The translations under genes were made by a program, and so were the position numbers. A stretch of 64,000 nucleotides of DNA from JALYYC01 sp039922495 (GTDB lineage Bacteria > Chloroflexota > Dormibacteria > CF-121), in the NCBI GenBank assembly GCA_039922495.1, contig JBDTEO010000006.1, positions 1-64,000 on the forward strand, read 5' to 3'. The notes beneath the pieces were generated by a model that saw nothing but the letters and a program-made list of their open reading frames with translations, was not told the origin of the DNA and did no database searches. Shown in pieces: positions 40,984 to 50,683 of the stretch. Each line of letters starts with the position of its first letter. Positions within the stretch are counted from its first letter, which is position 1.

Positions 40984-41033
40984 CCGCCCCGACCGGTTCG
41001 ACCCTGGTCGCCGCTCCGGTCACCCAGGAGCTG

Positions 41034-42557
41034 GTGCTGGTTCTCGACTTCGGCTCGCAATACAGCCAGCTGATCGCGCGCCGAGTCCGCGAGGCCGGCG
41101 TCTACTGCGAATTGATTCCCGGCACTACGCCCTGGGCGGTTATCCGCGAGCGCTCGCCTCGGGCCTTGATCCTCTCCGGAGGCCCGGCCAGCGTCTATGC
41201 CGAGGGCGCGCCGCTCTGCGACCCGGCGGCCCTGACGGCCGGCCTGCCTGTGCTCGGCATCTGCTACGGGATGCAGCTGCTCGCCTACCAGTTGGGTGGC
41301 CAGGTCGCCGCGAGCGGCCGCCGCGAGTACGGTCCGGCGAACGTGCAGGTCGATCTGGAAAGCGAGCTCTTTAAGGATCTGCCCGTCGACCTGCCGGTGT
41401 GGATGAGCCACGGTGACACCATCCTTCAGCCTCCAGCCGGGTTTCGGCAGCTCGCTCATTCCCTGAACTCGCCCATCGCCGCCATGGGTGACGACGCGGG
41501 TCGCTATGGGATCGCCTTTCATCCGGAGGTGATCCACACCCGGCAGGGGCGCGAGATCCTGCATAACTTTCTCTATGCGGTGGCGGGCTGCCAGGGCGCC
41601 TGGAAGCCTGCCGTCTTTATCGAGGACGCCGTGCGGACCATTCGCGAGCAGGTCAAAGACGGCCAGGTCCTCTGCGCACTCTCGGGGGGTGTCGACTCCG
41701 CGGTGTGTGCCACGCTGCTCCACCGCGCCCTACCCGGCCAGCTGACCTGCCTCTTCGTCGACAACGGTTTGCTCCGCCGGGATGAGCGCCGTCGCGTCGA
41801 AGAGGTCATGGCGCGGCACCTGGGCATCGACCTGAAGTCGGTGGACGCGACCGAGGATTTTCTTGGCGCGCTCGCCGGGGTGGTCGACCCCGAGGAGAAG
41901 CGGCGCCGGATTGGCGCGACCTTCATCAAGGTATTCGAGCGCGAGGCGGCCGCCATCAGGGCGATCGATTTCCTGGCGCAGGGCACGCTGTACCCGGACG
42001 TTATCGAAAGCACCAGCCACGACACGTTCGGGGCTCACCGCATCAAGACCCACCACAATGTCGGCGGGCTGCCTGCGGACCTGCGTTTCCGCCTGGTGGA
42101 ACCCCTGCGATATCTCTTCAAGGATGAGGTCCGGGCCATCGGTTCCGCCCTTGGCCTGCCCGACGACATGGTCCACCGCCAGCCGTTCCCCGGGCCTGGC
42201 CTCGCGGTTCGCATCCTGGGCGAGGTCACGCGCGACCGGCTCAACACGCTTCGCGCCGCTGACTGGATCGTCGTGGACGAGATCAAGGCGGCCGGCCTCT
42301 ACCGGTCGCTCTGGCAGTCGTTTGCGATCCTGACGCCATTGCAGAGTGTCGGCGTCATGGGCGACTACCGCACCTACGGTAACGTGGTCGCGATCCGCGC
42401 GGTCCAGAGTGAGGACGGGATGACAGCCGATTGGGCGCGTCTGCCCTACGACGTGTTGGCCACGATGGCCACCAGGATCGTGAACGAGGTGGCGGGGGTC
42501 AATCGCGTCGTCTACGACATCTCGTCGAAGCCGCCGTCGACCATCGAATGGGAATAA
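41034..42557 (+). CDS. guaA: GMP synthase (glutamine-hydrolysing)
   Basis: A 507-residue two-domain enzyme making GMP from XMP. The class I amidotransferase part has the Cys motif LGICYGMQLLAYQL and the His/Glu in GIAFHPEVIHT. The ATP-pyrophosphatase motif is ALSGGVDSAVCATLL, and the C-terminus ends in the conserved DISSKPPSTIEWE. GTG at 41034 is the first start with the conserved LVLDFGSQYSQLIARR; AGGAG lies only four bases before it. It follows guaB3 by 50 nt. Confidence 0.95.
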   Translation: MLVLDFGSQYSQLIARRVREAGVYCELIPGTTPWAVIRERSPRALILSGGPASVYAEGAPLCDPAALTAGLPVLGICYGMQLLAYQLGGQVAASGRREYGPANVQVDLESELFKDLPVDLPVWMSHGDTILQPPAGFRQLAHSLNSPIAAMGDDAGRYGIAFHPEVIHTRQGREILHNFLYAVAGCQGAWKPAVFIEDAVRTIREQVKDGQVLCALSGGVDSAVCATLLHRALPGQLTCLFVDNGLLRRDERRRVEEVMARHLGIDLKSVDATEDFLGALAGVVDPEEKRRRIGATFIKVFEREAAAIRAIDFLAQGTLYPDVIESTSHDTFGAHRIKTHHNVGGLPADLRFRLVEPLRYLFKDEVRAIGSALGLPDDMVHRQPFPGPGLAVRILGEVTRDRLNTLRAADWIVVDEIKAAGLYRSLWQSFAILTPLQSVGVMGDYRTYGNVVAIRAVQSEDGMTADWARLPYDVLATMATRIVNEVAGVNRVVYDISSKPPSTIEWE

Positions 42558-42576
42558 GTCAATCAGAGTCCTGATC

Positions 42577-43839
42577 GTGGGTGCAGGCGCGCGTGAGCAT
42601 GCCCTGACCTGGAAGGCCCTCCAGAGTCCCCTCACGACCGCGGTGTACTGCGCCCCGGGCAACGCGGCGACCGCCTCGATCGCCGTCAACACCGAGATCA
42701 GGGCCGTCGACGTCGACGGCATTGTTCGATTCGTCAACGAGCGTGACGTCGGCCTGACCATCATCGGGCCTGAGGCCGCGGTCGCGGCCGGCTTGGCGGA
42801 GCGCCTCGCCGCCGCGGGCCGGCTCGTTTTCGGTCCGACCTCGGCAGCGGGGCGAATCGAGAGCAGCAAGGCGTTTGCCAAAGAACTCCTGATCCGGGCC
42901 CGGGTGCCCACTCCGGCCTACCGGGTGTTCCAGGACGCCGCCGCCGCCAAGGACTACGTCCGCGGTGAGAACCGTGTCTTCATCGTCAAGGCGGATGGGC
43001 TGGCCAAAGGCAAGGGGACCGTCGTGCCGCAGGATGTCGAGGAGACGCTGCGCGGCATCGATCAGCTGATGGTCGAGCGGAGCGTGGGAAGTGCCGCTGA
43101 TGCAATCCTGCTCGAGGAGGTCGTCCTCGGTCGTGAGGTTTCGCTGATGGCGTTGGTAGACGGGACGCGGGTGGTGCCCCTGGCGCCGGCGTGTGACTAC
43201 AAGCGGGCCTGCCAGGATGACCAGGGGCCGAACACCGGCGGGATGGGCGGATACTCACCGGTCGGCTTCTTTCGCGAGGCCGATGTCCGGACCGCGGTCC
43301 GAACCGTCTTCGAGCCGGTTGTCGAGGCCATGCAGGCGGCCGGCACCCCCTATCGAGGCTGCCTCTATGCTGGGCTGATGGTCAACGATCGCGGCATGCA
43401 GGTCCTCGAGTTCAACGCCCGGTTCGGCGATCCCGAGGCGCAGATCGTGTTGCCCCGGCTCGACAGCGATGTCATCCCGCTCATGGAGGCCACCGCTCGT
43501 GGCGATCTTGGGGCCGTCGCCCTCGATTGGTCCGCGCGCGCCAGCGTCGGGGTGGTACTCGCCTCGCACGGGTATCCCGGCCCCTACGAGACGGGCCGGC
43601 CCATTGATGGCCTGAGCCGGCTTGAAGCGGGCACGTTTGCCTTCCACGCCGGCACCGGCGCAGGCCCGTCCGGTTATGAAACGGCCGGCGGTCGCGTCCT
43701 CACCATCGTGGCCCTGGGTGACACGATGGCCGAGGCGCGCGAGCGAGCCTACCGGAATGTTGAGCGGGTTCACTTCGAGGGGATGACCTTTCGCCCGGAT
43801 GTCGCCCGACGCGAGCTCGAGGCGCCGGTGCTGCCATGA
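42577..43839 (+). CDS. purD: Phosphoribosylamine-glycine ligase
   Basis: A 420-residue GAR synthetase, second step of purine synthesis. ATP-grasp features are KAFAKELLIRARVPTPAYRVF, VKADGLAKGKGTVVP, the family mark QDDQGPNTGGMGGYSP and NARFGDPEAQ. Homology continues upstream of the GTG at 42577 (IRVLI precedes VGAGAREHAL), but no ATG, GTG or TTG is in frame there; CTG 42571 or ATC 42562 might be the true start. The gene is just downstream of guaA and overlaps purE by 4 nt. Confidence 0.93.
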   Translation: MGAGAREHALTWKALQSPLTTAVYCAPGNAATASIAVNTEIRAVDVDGIVRFVNERDVGLTIIGPEAAVAAGLAERLAAAGRLVFGPTSAAGRIESSKAFAKELLIRARVPTPAYRVFQDAAAAKDYVRGENRVFIVKADGLAKGKGTVVPQDVEETLRGIDQLMVERSVGSAADAILLEEVVLGREVSLMALVDGTRVVPLAPACDYKRACQDDQGPNTGGMGGYSPVGFFREADVRTAVRTVFEPVVEAMQAAGTPYRGCLYAGLMVNDRGMQVLEFNARFGDPEAQIVLPRLDSDVIPLMEATARGDLGAVALDWSARASVGVVLASHGYPGPYETGRPIDGLSRLEAGTFAFHAGTGAGPSGYETAGGRVLTIVALGDTMAEARERAYRNVERVHFEGMTFRPDVARRELEAPVLP

Positions 43840-44312
43840 GCGAGAGTCCCGTGATCGGCATCGTGATGGGCAGTGAATCGGATCGACCGACGATGCAAAA
43901 GTGTTGCGAGGTGCTGGACAGCTATGGTGTGGCCTACGAGGTCGTAGTGCGCTCCGCCCACCGGGACCCGGAGGGCTGTCGCACGTGGGCCAAGGAGGCC
44001 GAGGGTCGAGGCATCAAGGTGCTGATCGCCGCCGCCGGCGGTGCCGCGCATCTCCCTGGCGTCACCGCGGCATGGAGTCTGCTGCCGGTGATCGGGGTGC
44101 CGATGGCCGGCGGAGCCCTCGGTGGACTGGACGCGCTGCTCTCGATGGCGCAGATGCCGGCCGGCATCCCGGTGGCTACCGTGGCGATTGGCGAGGCCGG
44201 GGCACGGAACGCCGCCCACCTGGCGCTGGCCATCCTGGCCTTGAGCGACGGCCGCGCGCGCGAGGCGCTGGTCAAAAACCGGGAGGCGATGCGCGCACCG
44301 AAGCGCCCCTGA
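43836..44312 (+). CDS. purE: N5-carboxyaminoimidazole ribonucleotide mutase
   Basis: A 158-residue class I PurE: MGSESDRPTMQKCCEVLDSYGVAYEVVVRSAHR, AAAGGAAHLPGVTAAW, LLSMAQMPAGIPVATVAIGEAGARNAAHLALAIL. The usual SAHRTP appears as SAHRDP. Class I enzymes use N5-CAIR made by PurK, and no purK is found in this window. The 115 nt after the gene hold a promoter for the next operon but no other gene I can support. Confidence 0.93.
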   Translation: MSESPVIGIVMGSESDRPTMQKCCEVLDSYGVAYEVVVRSAHRDPEGCRTWAKEAEGRGIKVLIAAAGGAAHLPGVTAAWSLLPVIGVPMAGGALGGLDALLSMAQMPAGIPVATVAIGEAGARNAAHLALAILALSDGRAREALVKNREAMRAPKRP

Positions 44313-44415
44313 TGACTGGGACTGTGAAGTCCTACGACGCGGCCCGCCAACACGCCGCCAGCCCCGGCAGCTCGCCCTAGGGCCGACTCGATCCGACCGA
44401 ACTCAGGCGCGCGAA

Positions 44416-44421
44416 TACAAT
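44416..44421 (+). promoter_or_regulatory. -10 hexamer, probable leaderless promoter
   Basis: TACAAT ends six bases before the GTG at 44428, so transcription should start at the initiation codon. No ribosome binding site is seen. Confidence 0.6.
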
Positions 44422-44427
44422 AGGCGC

Positions 44428-46215
44428 GTGCCGAAGGTCTTGATCACCGAGACCGTGCTGCGCGATGCCCAGCAGAGCCTCGTGCAGGGTCGCCTGAAGC
44501 TTCAGCACGTTCTCCCGATTGCCAGGACCCTGGACGACATCGGCTATCACGCCCTCGACGCCTGGGGAGGCTGGACCTTTTCGGCGTCGATCCGGGTCCT
44601 GCATGAAGACCCGTGGCAACGGCTTCGGGCCCTCAAGGCGGCGATCGTCAAGACGCCGCTGCAGATGTTGATCCGCGGCCAGACCCTGATCTCTCAAGCG
44701 CACCAGCCGGATGATGTGGTCAAGGCCTTCATCGAGCAGGCCGTCCAGGCCGGAATCTCCGTGGTGCGGATGTTCGATCCGCTGAACGATCTGCGCAATC
44801 TCGAGGTGCCGGTCAAGGCCGCCAAGAAAGCGGGCGCCCGGGTCATCGGCGCGCTCGTCTACAGTCCGAGCCCGGTTCACGATCGCGCCTGGATGGTCAA
44901 CGCGGCCCAGCGGCTCCAGGCACTCGGTTGCGACTGGATCGGCATCGAGGACGTCGCAGGCATTCTCGGCCCGGATACCGCGCGCGAGCTGGTGGGCGGA
45001 CTGGTGGAGGGCACCGGGTTGCCGATCAGCATTCACTCGCACTCGACGACCGCTCTGGCGCCGATCACCTACTTTGCGGCGATCGAGGCGGGGGCCTCGG
45101 GCATCGACACCGCCCTCTCGGCGATGGCCTGGGGCGCGTCACAGCCGGCAACCGAGACGATGGTCGCCGCGTTACGGGAGGGTCCCAACAACACCGGCCT
45201 CGATCTGCAGCTGATCGGACAGGCGAACCGCTACTTCGACGAGTTGCACGACGATTACCTTGAGTTTCAGGATCCCATCGCCTTTCGAAACGACATTCAC
45301 GTGCTCGACCACCAGCTGCCGGCACCCGTGCTCGCCGTCCTCATCCGGACCCTGCGCGAGCGCAAGGCGATTGACCGGTACGAGCGCCTGCTGCACGAGC
45401 TCGTGCTCGTCCGGGAGGAGATGGGCTACCCGCCGATGGCCGCGCCGATCAACCAGATTGCCGCCCGTCAGGCGCTGGCCAACACCATGGACGAGACGCG
45501 CTACCAGCACATCGAGCAACCATTCCGCGACTACGTCAAGGGACTGTTCGGCGCCACGCCGGCGCCGGTGGACCCGGAGGTCAAGAAGCGCGCGCTTGGC
45601 GGCTCAGAGCCGATCACGATCCGGCCGGCGGATTTACTGAAGCCGATGATGGACCGGGCTCATCGGGAGATGCGCAAGCAAGGCTTGACGCCCACCGGTC
45701 CCGACCAGGTCCTCACGTACATCCTGTTTCCCGCCGAAGCACCCGCGATCCTGCGGCCACCGTCCCGAGTCGAGGCGGCGCCCGCTGCGGCGCCCCAACC
45801 GCCGGTACCGGAGGCCCCCAAGCCCGTGGCCGTCGCCGTGGCTCTTGCGGCGCCGAAGGAGGCGCCGGTACGCGAATTCACCGTCGAGGTGGACGGCGAG
45901 CCCTACCAGGTGCGAATCCGCGGGGACAGCATCGGGCGAGGCACTCCAGTCGGGAGCGAGCCGAGCGGGACGGCCTCCGCGGCCGCGCCCGGCCCCTCGG
46001 CCAACGGCGCCATCCAGGCCCCGATGCAGGGCATGGTCGTGAAGGTCAAGGTCAAAGTTGGAGACCGGGTCAAACTCGGTGACGTCGTGGTGATCCTCGA
46101 GGCGATGAAGATGCAGAACGATATCGTCGCCACGGTGGGCGGCACCGTGCGGGAGGTTCTCGCCAAAGAGGGCACCATCGTCTCCCCGAACGACGTGTTG
46201 ATGACGATTGGCTAA
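44428..46215 (+). CDS. Carboxyltransferase/biotin-carrier subunit (pyruvate carboxylase B or oxaloacetate decarboxylase alpha type)
   Basis: A 595-residue protein with a DRE-TIM carboxyltransferase barrel (residues about 5-270: TETVLRDAQQSLVQGRL, metal ligands in ISIHSHSTTALAP), the conserved carboxylase domain (about 290-440), a Pro/Ala linker and a C-terminal biotinyl domain with EAMKMQNDI. With the biotin carboxylase encoded next it forms a two-subunit enzyme, most likely pyruvate carboxylase making oxaloacetate. Membrane subunits of a decarboxylase pump are absent. A -10 hexamer just before the GTG suggests a leaderless transcript. Confidence 0.9.
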   Translation: MPKVLITETVLRDAQQSLVQGRLKLQHVLPIARTLDDIGYHALDAWGGWTFSASIRVLHEDPWQRLRALKAAIVKTPLQMLIRGQTLISQAHQPDDVVKAFIEQAVQAGISVVRMFDPLNDLRNLEVPVKAAKKAGARVIGALVYSPSPVHDRAWMVNAAQRLQALGCDWIGIEDVAGILGPDTARELVGGLVEGTGLPISIHSHSTTALAPITYFAAIEAGASGIDTALSAMAWGASQPATETMVAALREGPNNTGLDLQLIGQANRYFDELHDDYLEFQDPIAFRNDIHVLDHQLPAPVLAVLIRTLRERKAIDRYERLLHELVLVREEMGYPPMAAPINQIAARQALANTMDETRYQHIEQPFRDYVKGLFGATPAPVDPEVKKRALGGSEPITIRPADLLKPMMDRAHREMRKQGLTPTGPDQVLTYILFPAEAPAILRPPSRVEAAPAAAPQPPVPEAPKPVAVAVALAAPKEAPVREFTVEVDGEPYQVRIRGDSIGRGTPVGSEPSGTASAAAPGPSANGAIQAPMQGMVVKVKVKVGDRVKLGDVVVILEAMKMQNDIVATVGGTVREVLAKEGTIVSPNDVLMTIG

Positions 46216-47662
46216 CGTCACCCGGGTCCTGGTCGCGAATCGCGGGGAGATCGCGCTCCGGGTGATGCGAACCTGCCGCGAAATGGGCATCCCGACGGTC
46301 GCCGTCTACGCTGAGCCGGACGCGCGCACCCCGCATGTCTACTTCGCCGACAAACGGGTTCGCCTGAACGGCCCGACCCCGCGGCAGGCTTACCTCGACA
46401 TCGATCAGCTGGTGCGGCTGGCGCGCGAACACGGTGCCGACGCCATTCACCCGGGCTACGGGTTCCTCTCGGAGAATCCAGCCTTCGCCGATGCCTGCGC
46501 TACCGCGGGCGTGACCTTCATCGGCCCGGTTGGGGCGAGCATGCGCGCCATGGGCGACAAGGTGGAGGCCCGCCGGCGGATGATCGACGCCGGGGTTCCT
46601 GTGGTGCCCGGGTCGGCCGCGCTCGTCGACGCGCATGCGGCCCTGGCGGAGGCGGATCGGATCGGCTACCCGGTGCTGGTCAAAGCGGCGGCGGGTGGTG
46701 GTGGCATCGGGATGCGGGTGGCCCAGGGGCGCAACGATGTGCCGGAGGCGTTCGAGGCGTGCCGTCGCGCCGCGCAGACATCCTTTAATAGTCCCGACGT
46801 CTATCTGGAGCGCTATCTCGACCACCCGCGTCACATCGAGATGCAGGTCCTCGCCGACGCGCAGGGCAACACGGTCGCGCTGGGGGAGCGTGAGTGCTCG
46901 ATCCAGCGGCGCCATCAGAAACTCCTCGAGGAGACGCCCGCGGTCGGCCTGGCCGAGCCCAGGCGCGAAGCGATGAAGGAGGCCGCGGTCCGGGCCGCCT
47001 CGGTCGTCCAGTATCAGAACGCGGGCACGGTCGAGTTCATCGTCAGCGGTGACGAATTTTTCTTCCTCGAGATGAACACCCGCTTACAGGTGGAGCACCC
47101 CGTCACCGAAGCGGTGCTTGGCATCGACCTGGTTCGCTGGCAGATCGAGATCGCGCGTGGCGAGTCTTTGCCTGCGAAGGGGTTTCCACAACCCCGCGGG
47201 CATGCGGTCGAGTTTCGGATCAACGCCGAAGACCCGCTCCGCAACTTCATGCCCACGCCGCGCCGCGTGCTCCGCTACGCGCCGCCAGCCGGACCGGGGG
47301 TGCGAGTCGATTCCGGGATCCGGCCGCACCAGGAGATTTCCCCACACTTCGACTCGCTCCTCGCCAAGCTGATCGTCCACGCGGAGACGCGGCAATCGGC
47401 GATCGAACGCGGCCGCCGCGCCCTGGCCGAGTTCGTGCTGACCGGTCCCTCGACGACCATCCCCTTTCATCGCGCGATCCTCGACGAGCCCGATTTCGGA
47501 GCCGGACGCATTTCCACGGGATTCATCCCGGATCATCCGGCGTTGTTCGACAGCACGAGGACGCTGGCCGCGGAGCACTCGCCCCTGGAACCTCTCTACG
47601 GCGGCGCCGAGATCGCCGTGGCCATCGCGGTCGGCGTGATGGACGCGGACGCTCCTCACTGA
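46208..47662 (+). CDS. Biotin carboxylase subunit
   Basis: A 484-residue ATP-grasp biotin carboxylase. It opens VTRVLVANRGEIALRVMRTCREMGIPTVAVY, has IHPGYGFLSENPAF, the glycine-rich KAAAGGGGIGMR loop and MNTRLQVEHPVTEAVLGIDLVRWQIEIARGE. A TTG start at 46208 overlaps the carboxyltransferase gene by 8 nt. It carboxylates the biotin carried by the upstream subunit. The last 40 residues run slightly beyond the usual end of AccC. Confidence 0.93.
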   Translation: MANVTRVLVANRGEIALRVMRTCREMGIPTVAVYAEPDARTPHVYFADKRVRLNGPTPRQAYLDIDQLVRLAREHGADAIHPGYGFLSENPAFADACATAGVTFIGPVGASMRAMGDKVEARRRMIDAGVPVVPGSAALVDAHAALAEADRIGYPVLVKAAAGGGGIGMRVAQGRNDVPEAFEACRRAAQTSFNSPDVYLERYLDHPRHIEMQVLADAQGNTVALGERECSIQRRHQKLLEETPAVGLAEPRREAMKEAAVRAASVVQYQNAGTVEFIVSGDEFFFLEMNTRLQVEHPVTEAVLGIDLVRWQIEIARGESLPAKGFPQPRGHAVEFRINAEDPLRNFMPTPRRVLRYAPPAGPGVRVDSGIRPHQEISPHFDSLLAKLIVHAETRQSAIERGRRALAEFVLTGPSTTIPFHRAILDEPDFGAGRISTGFIPDHPALFDSTRTLAAEHSPLEPLYGGAEIAVAIAVGVMDADAPH

Positions 47663-47681
47663 GGAATCGCCCCCGGCGGAA

Positions 47682-49937
47682 TTAGCCGCCGATAACGAGG
47701 GGCGAGCTATAAGCCTGCGCGACCGGCGAGCCGTTGATGTCGTCGACGCCGGTCGTGACCACCAGCACGTACCTCCCTGGTGGGAGCTTGGTCTCGAGCG
47801 TGACGAGGTGCGCATCAGGATCAAAACTCACGCGAGCCTTGAGCCGGTTGCCCTGCCCGTCCTTGATCTGGATGGTGTCGGCAGACACGGTCTCGGGCTT
47901 GAGATCCGAGTCGAACCGGACCATGACCTGCTGGTTCTGGCCGTTCTGCCGGACTTCCATGGAGACCACCGTCGGCCCGTGTCCGAGCTGGACCGTCGGG
48001 GTGGCGCTGACGGCATCGATCAAGTACCGCTGATCCTGAAGGATGACGGTGAGTTGCTCCTCGAAAAAGCTGGTTTCGGTGCCGTTGCGGGTGATGAACA
48101 CCCGGGCGCCGATCAGGAACTTGTTTGGGGCCACGAGCTGCACGCTGACGGGGTAGTACCGGTCGAAGGGCGCACCCGGGCTCAAGAGCGCGGACGCGCC
48201 GCTGGTATAGGCCTGTTGCGCCGACGCATCGAGCTGGGCCTGGGCGCCGGTGAGGTCGCCCTTGATCCGGGCCTGCATGAACTTATCGACCTCGGCGAGC
48301 GCCTGGCTTTCGGCATTGTCGACCGCCGACGGCTGGCCCACGGTGTCTTTGGCCGTCCAGAGCGACACGCCTCCGGCCTCATCGCGACGGGTGAAGAGGA
48401 CGAGGTCGCCGCGCGGGGACCACTGCGGGCTGGCGTAGTCGCGCTGGCTGCTGCCGAAGGTGACCGGGCTGCTTCCGTCGGCGTTGATCAGGATGAGTCG
48501 CGAGTGGCTGGCATTCGCCGAGCCGGAGCGGCTGGCAACGAGTAGCGAGGTGGAATCGGGGGCCCAGCTGATGTCAGACCAGCTCTCACCGGCGTCGCTG
48601 GTCGCGATCTTTCGAGCCGTCCTGGCATCGGCGCCCGCATAGAGGTCGGTTGAGCCGCCGTGCGGGATGACGAAGGTGAGCTGGCCACTCGGCGACCAGG
48701 CGAACCCGGTCGCGCCGGCCGGCAGCGGCGTGGTGGTCATCGAGGTCAGGTCGAGGACGAGCGATCCGCTGTCGGAGGCGATCGCGAGGAAGTGGCCGTT
48801 GCCCGAGGCCGTCATCGCCCCGACGCCCTTCAGGGCCGGGCTCGCGATGGCCGTGCCGTGGAGGTCGACGATACGCAGGGCGCCGTCATTGAGGTAGGCG
48901 AGCCGGTCCGATCCCAGCCAGACCGCCGGGCGGTCCGGGTGGCCGCTGACTGTGGCGACGCTGGCGACCTGGACGGTGCCCTGCAGGTCCCGAACCTCGA
49001 GGACGGCCTGGTCGGCACGCTGCTGCCAATCGGCAAAGACCCCCCCGCTCGGAGCGGTCGACGGGTAGCTGCCACCCGGGGCGACGAGGCGGATCAAGGT
49101 GCCCTGAGTACTCATCAGCCAGACATTCGTGGTTGAGGCGGTCGTTGTGACACTCGGAGCGGTGGTCGCGGTGGTCGACGGCGTGGCGGCGTCCGCCGGA
49201 CCGGTGACCAGGAGCTGCCCATCGTTGGTCCATGTGGGACTCGAGAGCTTGCTCGACTCAGGAAGGCGATTGTCGTAGGCATAGCGAACGGATCCGCTCT
49301 TGAACGATGGCGGCACCACCGGCGGGACCGGGGCCGGAGCGGTCAGGAAATGCACGATGACCGGGCGTTGTACCGGTTGCGGCGATGCCAACGGCTGGCT
49401 TGCCGGGGCGGAGGCTTTCGGTTGCAGAGTGACTTTGTAGCTGGTGTTGGGGGCAAGCGGGTGTGCCGGCGTGATCACCAGCGTCTGGCCTTCCCAGTGC
49501 TGGGTGAAGGCGGTCGCCGGCTGAATGACCACGCTCTCCTGGACGGCGGTCTTGTCGACCGGGCCGCTGAACGGAATCTGGATCGGCTCTGCCGTCGCCA
49601 CATTCTTCTTGTTGTCGATGCCGACCACGTTGACGGCCACCGCCTGGCCCGTGGTGGACGATGGATGGAGATAGATCTCGATGCCGAGCACGATCAGGAA
49701 GCCGGCCGCGACGGCCGCCATGGCGGGGGCCATGCCGACCGGGCCGAGCTGGAACCAACGCCGACGGGCCGGTTCGCCGAGGCGATCCCGGGCTTCGGTC
49801 ATCAACTTGGCGCGCAGGTAATTCCGGAAGTGGGGGTCGAGCGGCGGAGCCGCCGGTCGCGTCGCCCGCAGCAGGTCGATGACCTCCTGGTCGGCCGGAT
49901 CGCCGAAAAGTTCCCGGAGCTCCGGATCGTCCATCAT
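47682..49937 (-). CDS. Membrane-anchored protein with Ig-like and beta-propeller domains, probable anti-sigma partner
   Basis: A 751-residue single-pass protein. Residues 1-65 are cytoplasmic and acidic; a transmembrane helix follows (GMAPAMAAVAAGFLIVLGIEIYL). Outside come an SbsA-type Ig-like domain (about 100-200; FSGPVDKTAVQESVVIQP), a TolB/WD40-like beta-propeller (about 215-530; FAWSPSGQLTFV, DISWAPDSTSLLVASR, SPQWSPRGDLVLFTRR), an NTF2-like segment and a final Ig-like domain (VRFDSDLKPETVSADTIQIKD). Its ATG overlaps the sigma factor stop (ATGA), so it probably binds that sigma factor through its N-terminus. This role is inferred from context. Confidence 0.72.
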   Translation of the reverse strand: MMDDPELRELFGDPADQEVIDLLRATRPAAPPLDPHFRNYLRAKLMTEARDRLGEPARRRWFQLGPVGMAPAMAAVAAGFLIVLGIEIYLHPSSTTGQAVAVNVVGIDNKKNVATAEPIQIPFSGPVDKTAVQESVVIQPATAFTQHWEGQTLVITPAHPLAPNTSYKVTLQPKASAPASQPLASPQPVQRPVIVHFLTAPAPVPPVVPPSFKSGSVRYAYDNRLPESSKLSSPTWTNDGQLLVTGPADAATPSTTATTAPSVTTTASTTNVWLMSTQGTLIRLVAPGGSYPSTAPSGGVFADWQQRADQAVLEVRDLQGTVQVASVATVSGHPDRPAVWLGSDRLAYLNDGALRIVDLHGTAIASPALKGVGAMTASGNGHFLAIASDSGSLVLDLTSMTTTPLPAGATGFAWSPSGQLTFVIPHGGSTDLYAGADARTARKIATSDAGESWSDISWAPDSTSLLVASRSGSANASHSRLILINADGSSPVTFGSSQRDYASPQWSPRGDLVLFTRRDEAGGVSLWTAKDTVGQPSAVDNAESQALAEVDKFMQARIKGDLTGAQAQLDASAQQAYTSGASALLSPGAPFDRYYPVSVQLVAPNKFLIGARVFITRNGTETSFFEEQLTVILQDQRYLIDAVSATPTVQLGHGPTVVSMEVRQNGQNQQVMVRFDSDLKPETVSADTIQIKDGQGNRLKARVSFDPDAHLVTLETKLPPGRYVLVVTTGVDDINGSPVAQAYSSPLVIGG

Positions 49938-50494
49938 GGCGTCCCCAATTCCGCTTCGAGCTGCGGCAATTGCCGCCGAAGGCGTTCCACGCCGCGGTGC
50001 AGCAATAGCTTGACGGCGCCCGAGCTCTTGCCAAGGATCACGGCGATCTCCTCGATTTTCCGGTCTTCGCCGAACTTGAGGACCATGGCGGCTCGCTGGT
50101 GCTTGGGAAGCTGGTCGATGGCGGACCAGACCCGGCGACTCCGGTCCCGGCGGACGACCTCGTCAACGACGGCTGGCTCACGGCTGGCCATGTCGCTCCC
50201 CTCCTCGAGTTCAACCTCGCCGCGCTGCCCTCGGTAGTGATCGGCGACGGCGTTGAGCGTGATCTGATACAGCCAGGAGGAAAAGGGGTGACCGCTGTAG
50301 GTGTATCGATTGATATGCTTGAGCGCCTTGAAAAACACCTCTGACGTCACGTCCTCTGCCAGTGATTGGTCCCGGACCCGGGAATACGCAAACCGATAGA
50401 TTTGCGGGAAATAGCGGTCATAGAGCGCCCCGAACGCTTCGGGGTCCCGTTTCGCTCGTTCGACAAGTTCCCGCTCTTCAATACTGTCCGGCAT
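49934..50494 (-). CDS. ECF RNA polymerase sigma factor
   Basis: A 186-residue extracytoplasmic-function sigma factor. Region 2: DPEAFGALYDRYFPQIYRFAYSRVRDQSLAEDVTSEVFFKAL; region 4: AIDQLPKHQRAAMVLKFGEDRKIEEIAVILGKSSGAVKLLLHRGVERLR. It is directly coupled to the propeller-bearing membrane protein, which probably restrains it. It is divergent from the purine operon, with 189 nt between the start codons. Confidence 0.9.
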   Translation of the reverse strand: MPDSIEERELVERAKRDPEAFGALYDRYFPQIYRFAYSRVRDQSLAEDVTSEVFFKALKHINRYTYSGHPFSSWLYQITLNAVADHYRGQRGEVELEEGSDMASREPAVVDEVVRRDRSRRVWSAIDQLPKHQRAAMVLKFGEDRKIEEIAVILGKSSGAVKLLLHRGVERLRRQLPQLEAELGTP

Positions 50495-50628
50495 CAGGAC
50501 ACCCCAATGGGCGCCCGTTGCAGAGTGAACGGGAGGCGCCCCCGAATGGTTACGTGTGCGCCCAATCTATCAGCCCTTCCCCCAAATAAAGGTAAGAGAT
50601 GGCTCCGGAGTTACGGCCAGGCACACGG

Positions 50629-50634
50629 TATAAT
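50629..50634 (+). promoter_or_regulatory. -10 box (TATAAT) for the pur operon
   Basis: A perfect TATAAT lies 50 nt before the purB TTG start. No good -35 box at 16-18 nt is seen. It is the best candidate promoter for purB-C-S-Q-L-F-M-N-H. Confidence 0.6.
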
Positions 50635-50683
50635 CAGCCCGTCACCGACGGCCCGCCACCCCCATAAGGAGACCTGCCGCCGT

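Noticed and set aside
44311..44380. 22-codon frame overlapping the purE stop
   Set aside because: Too short and without recognisable features; probably chance.
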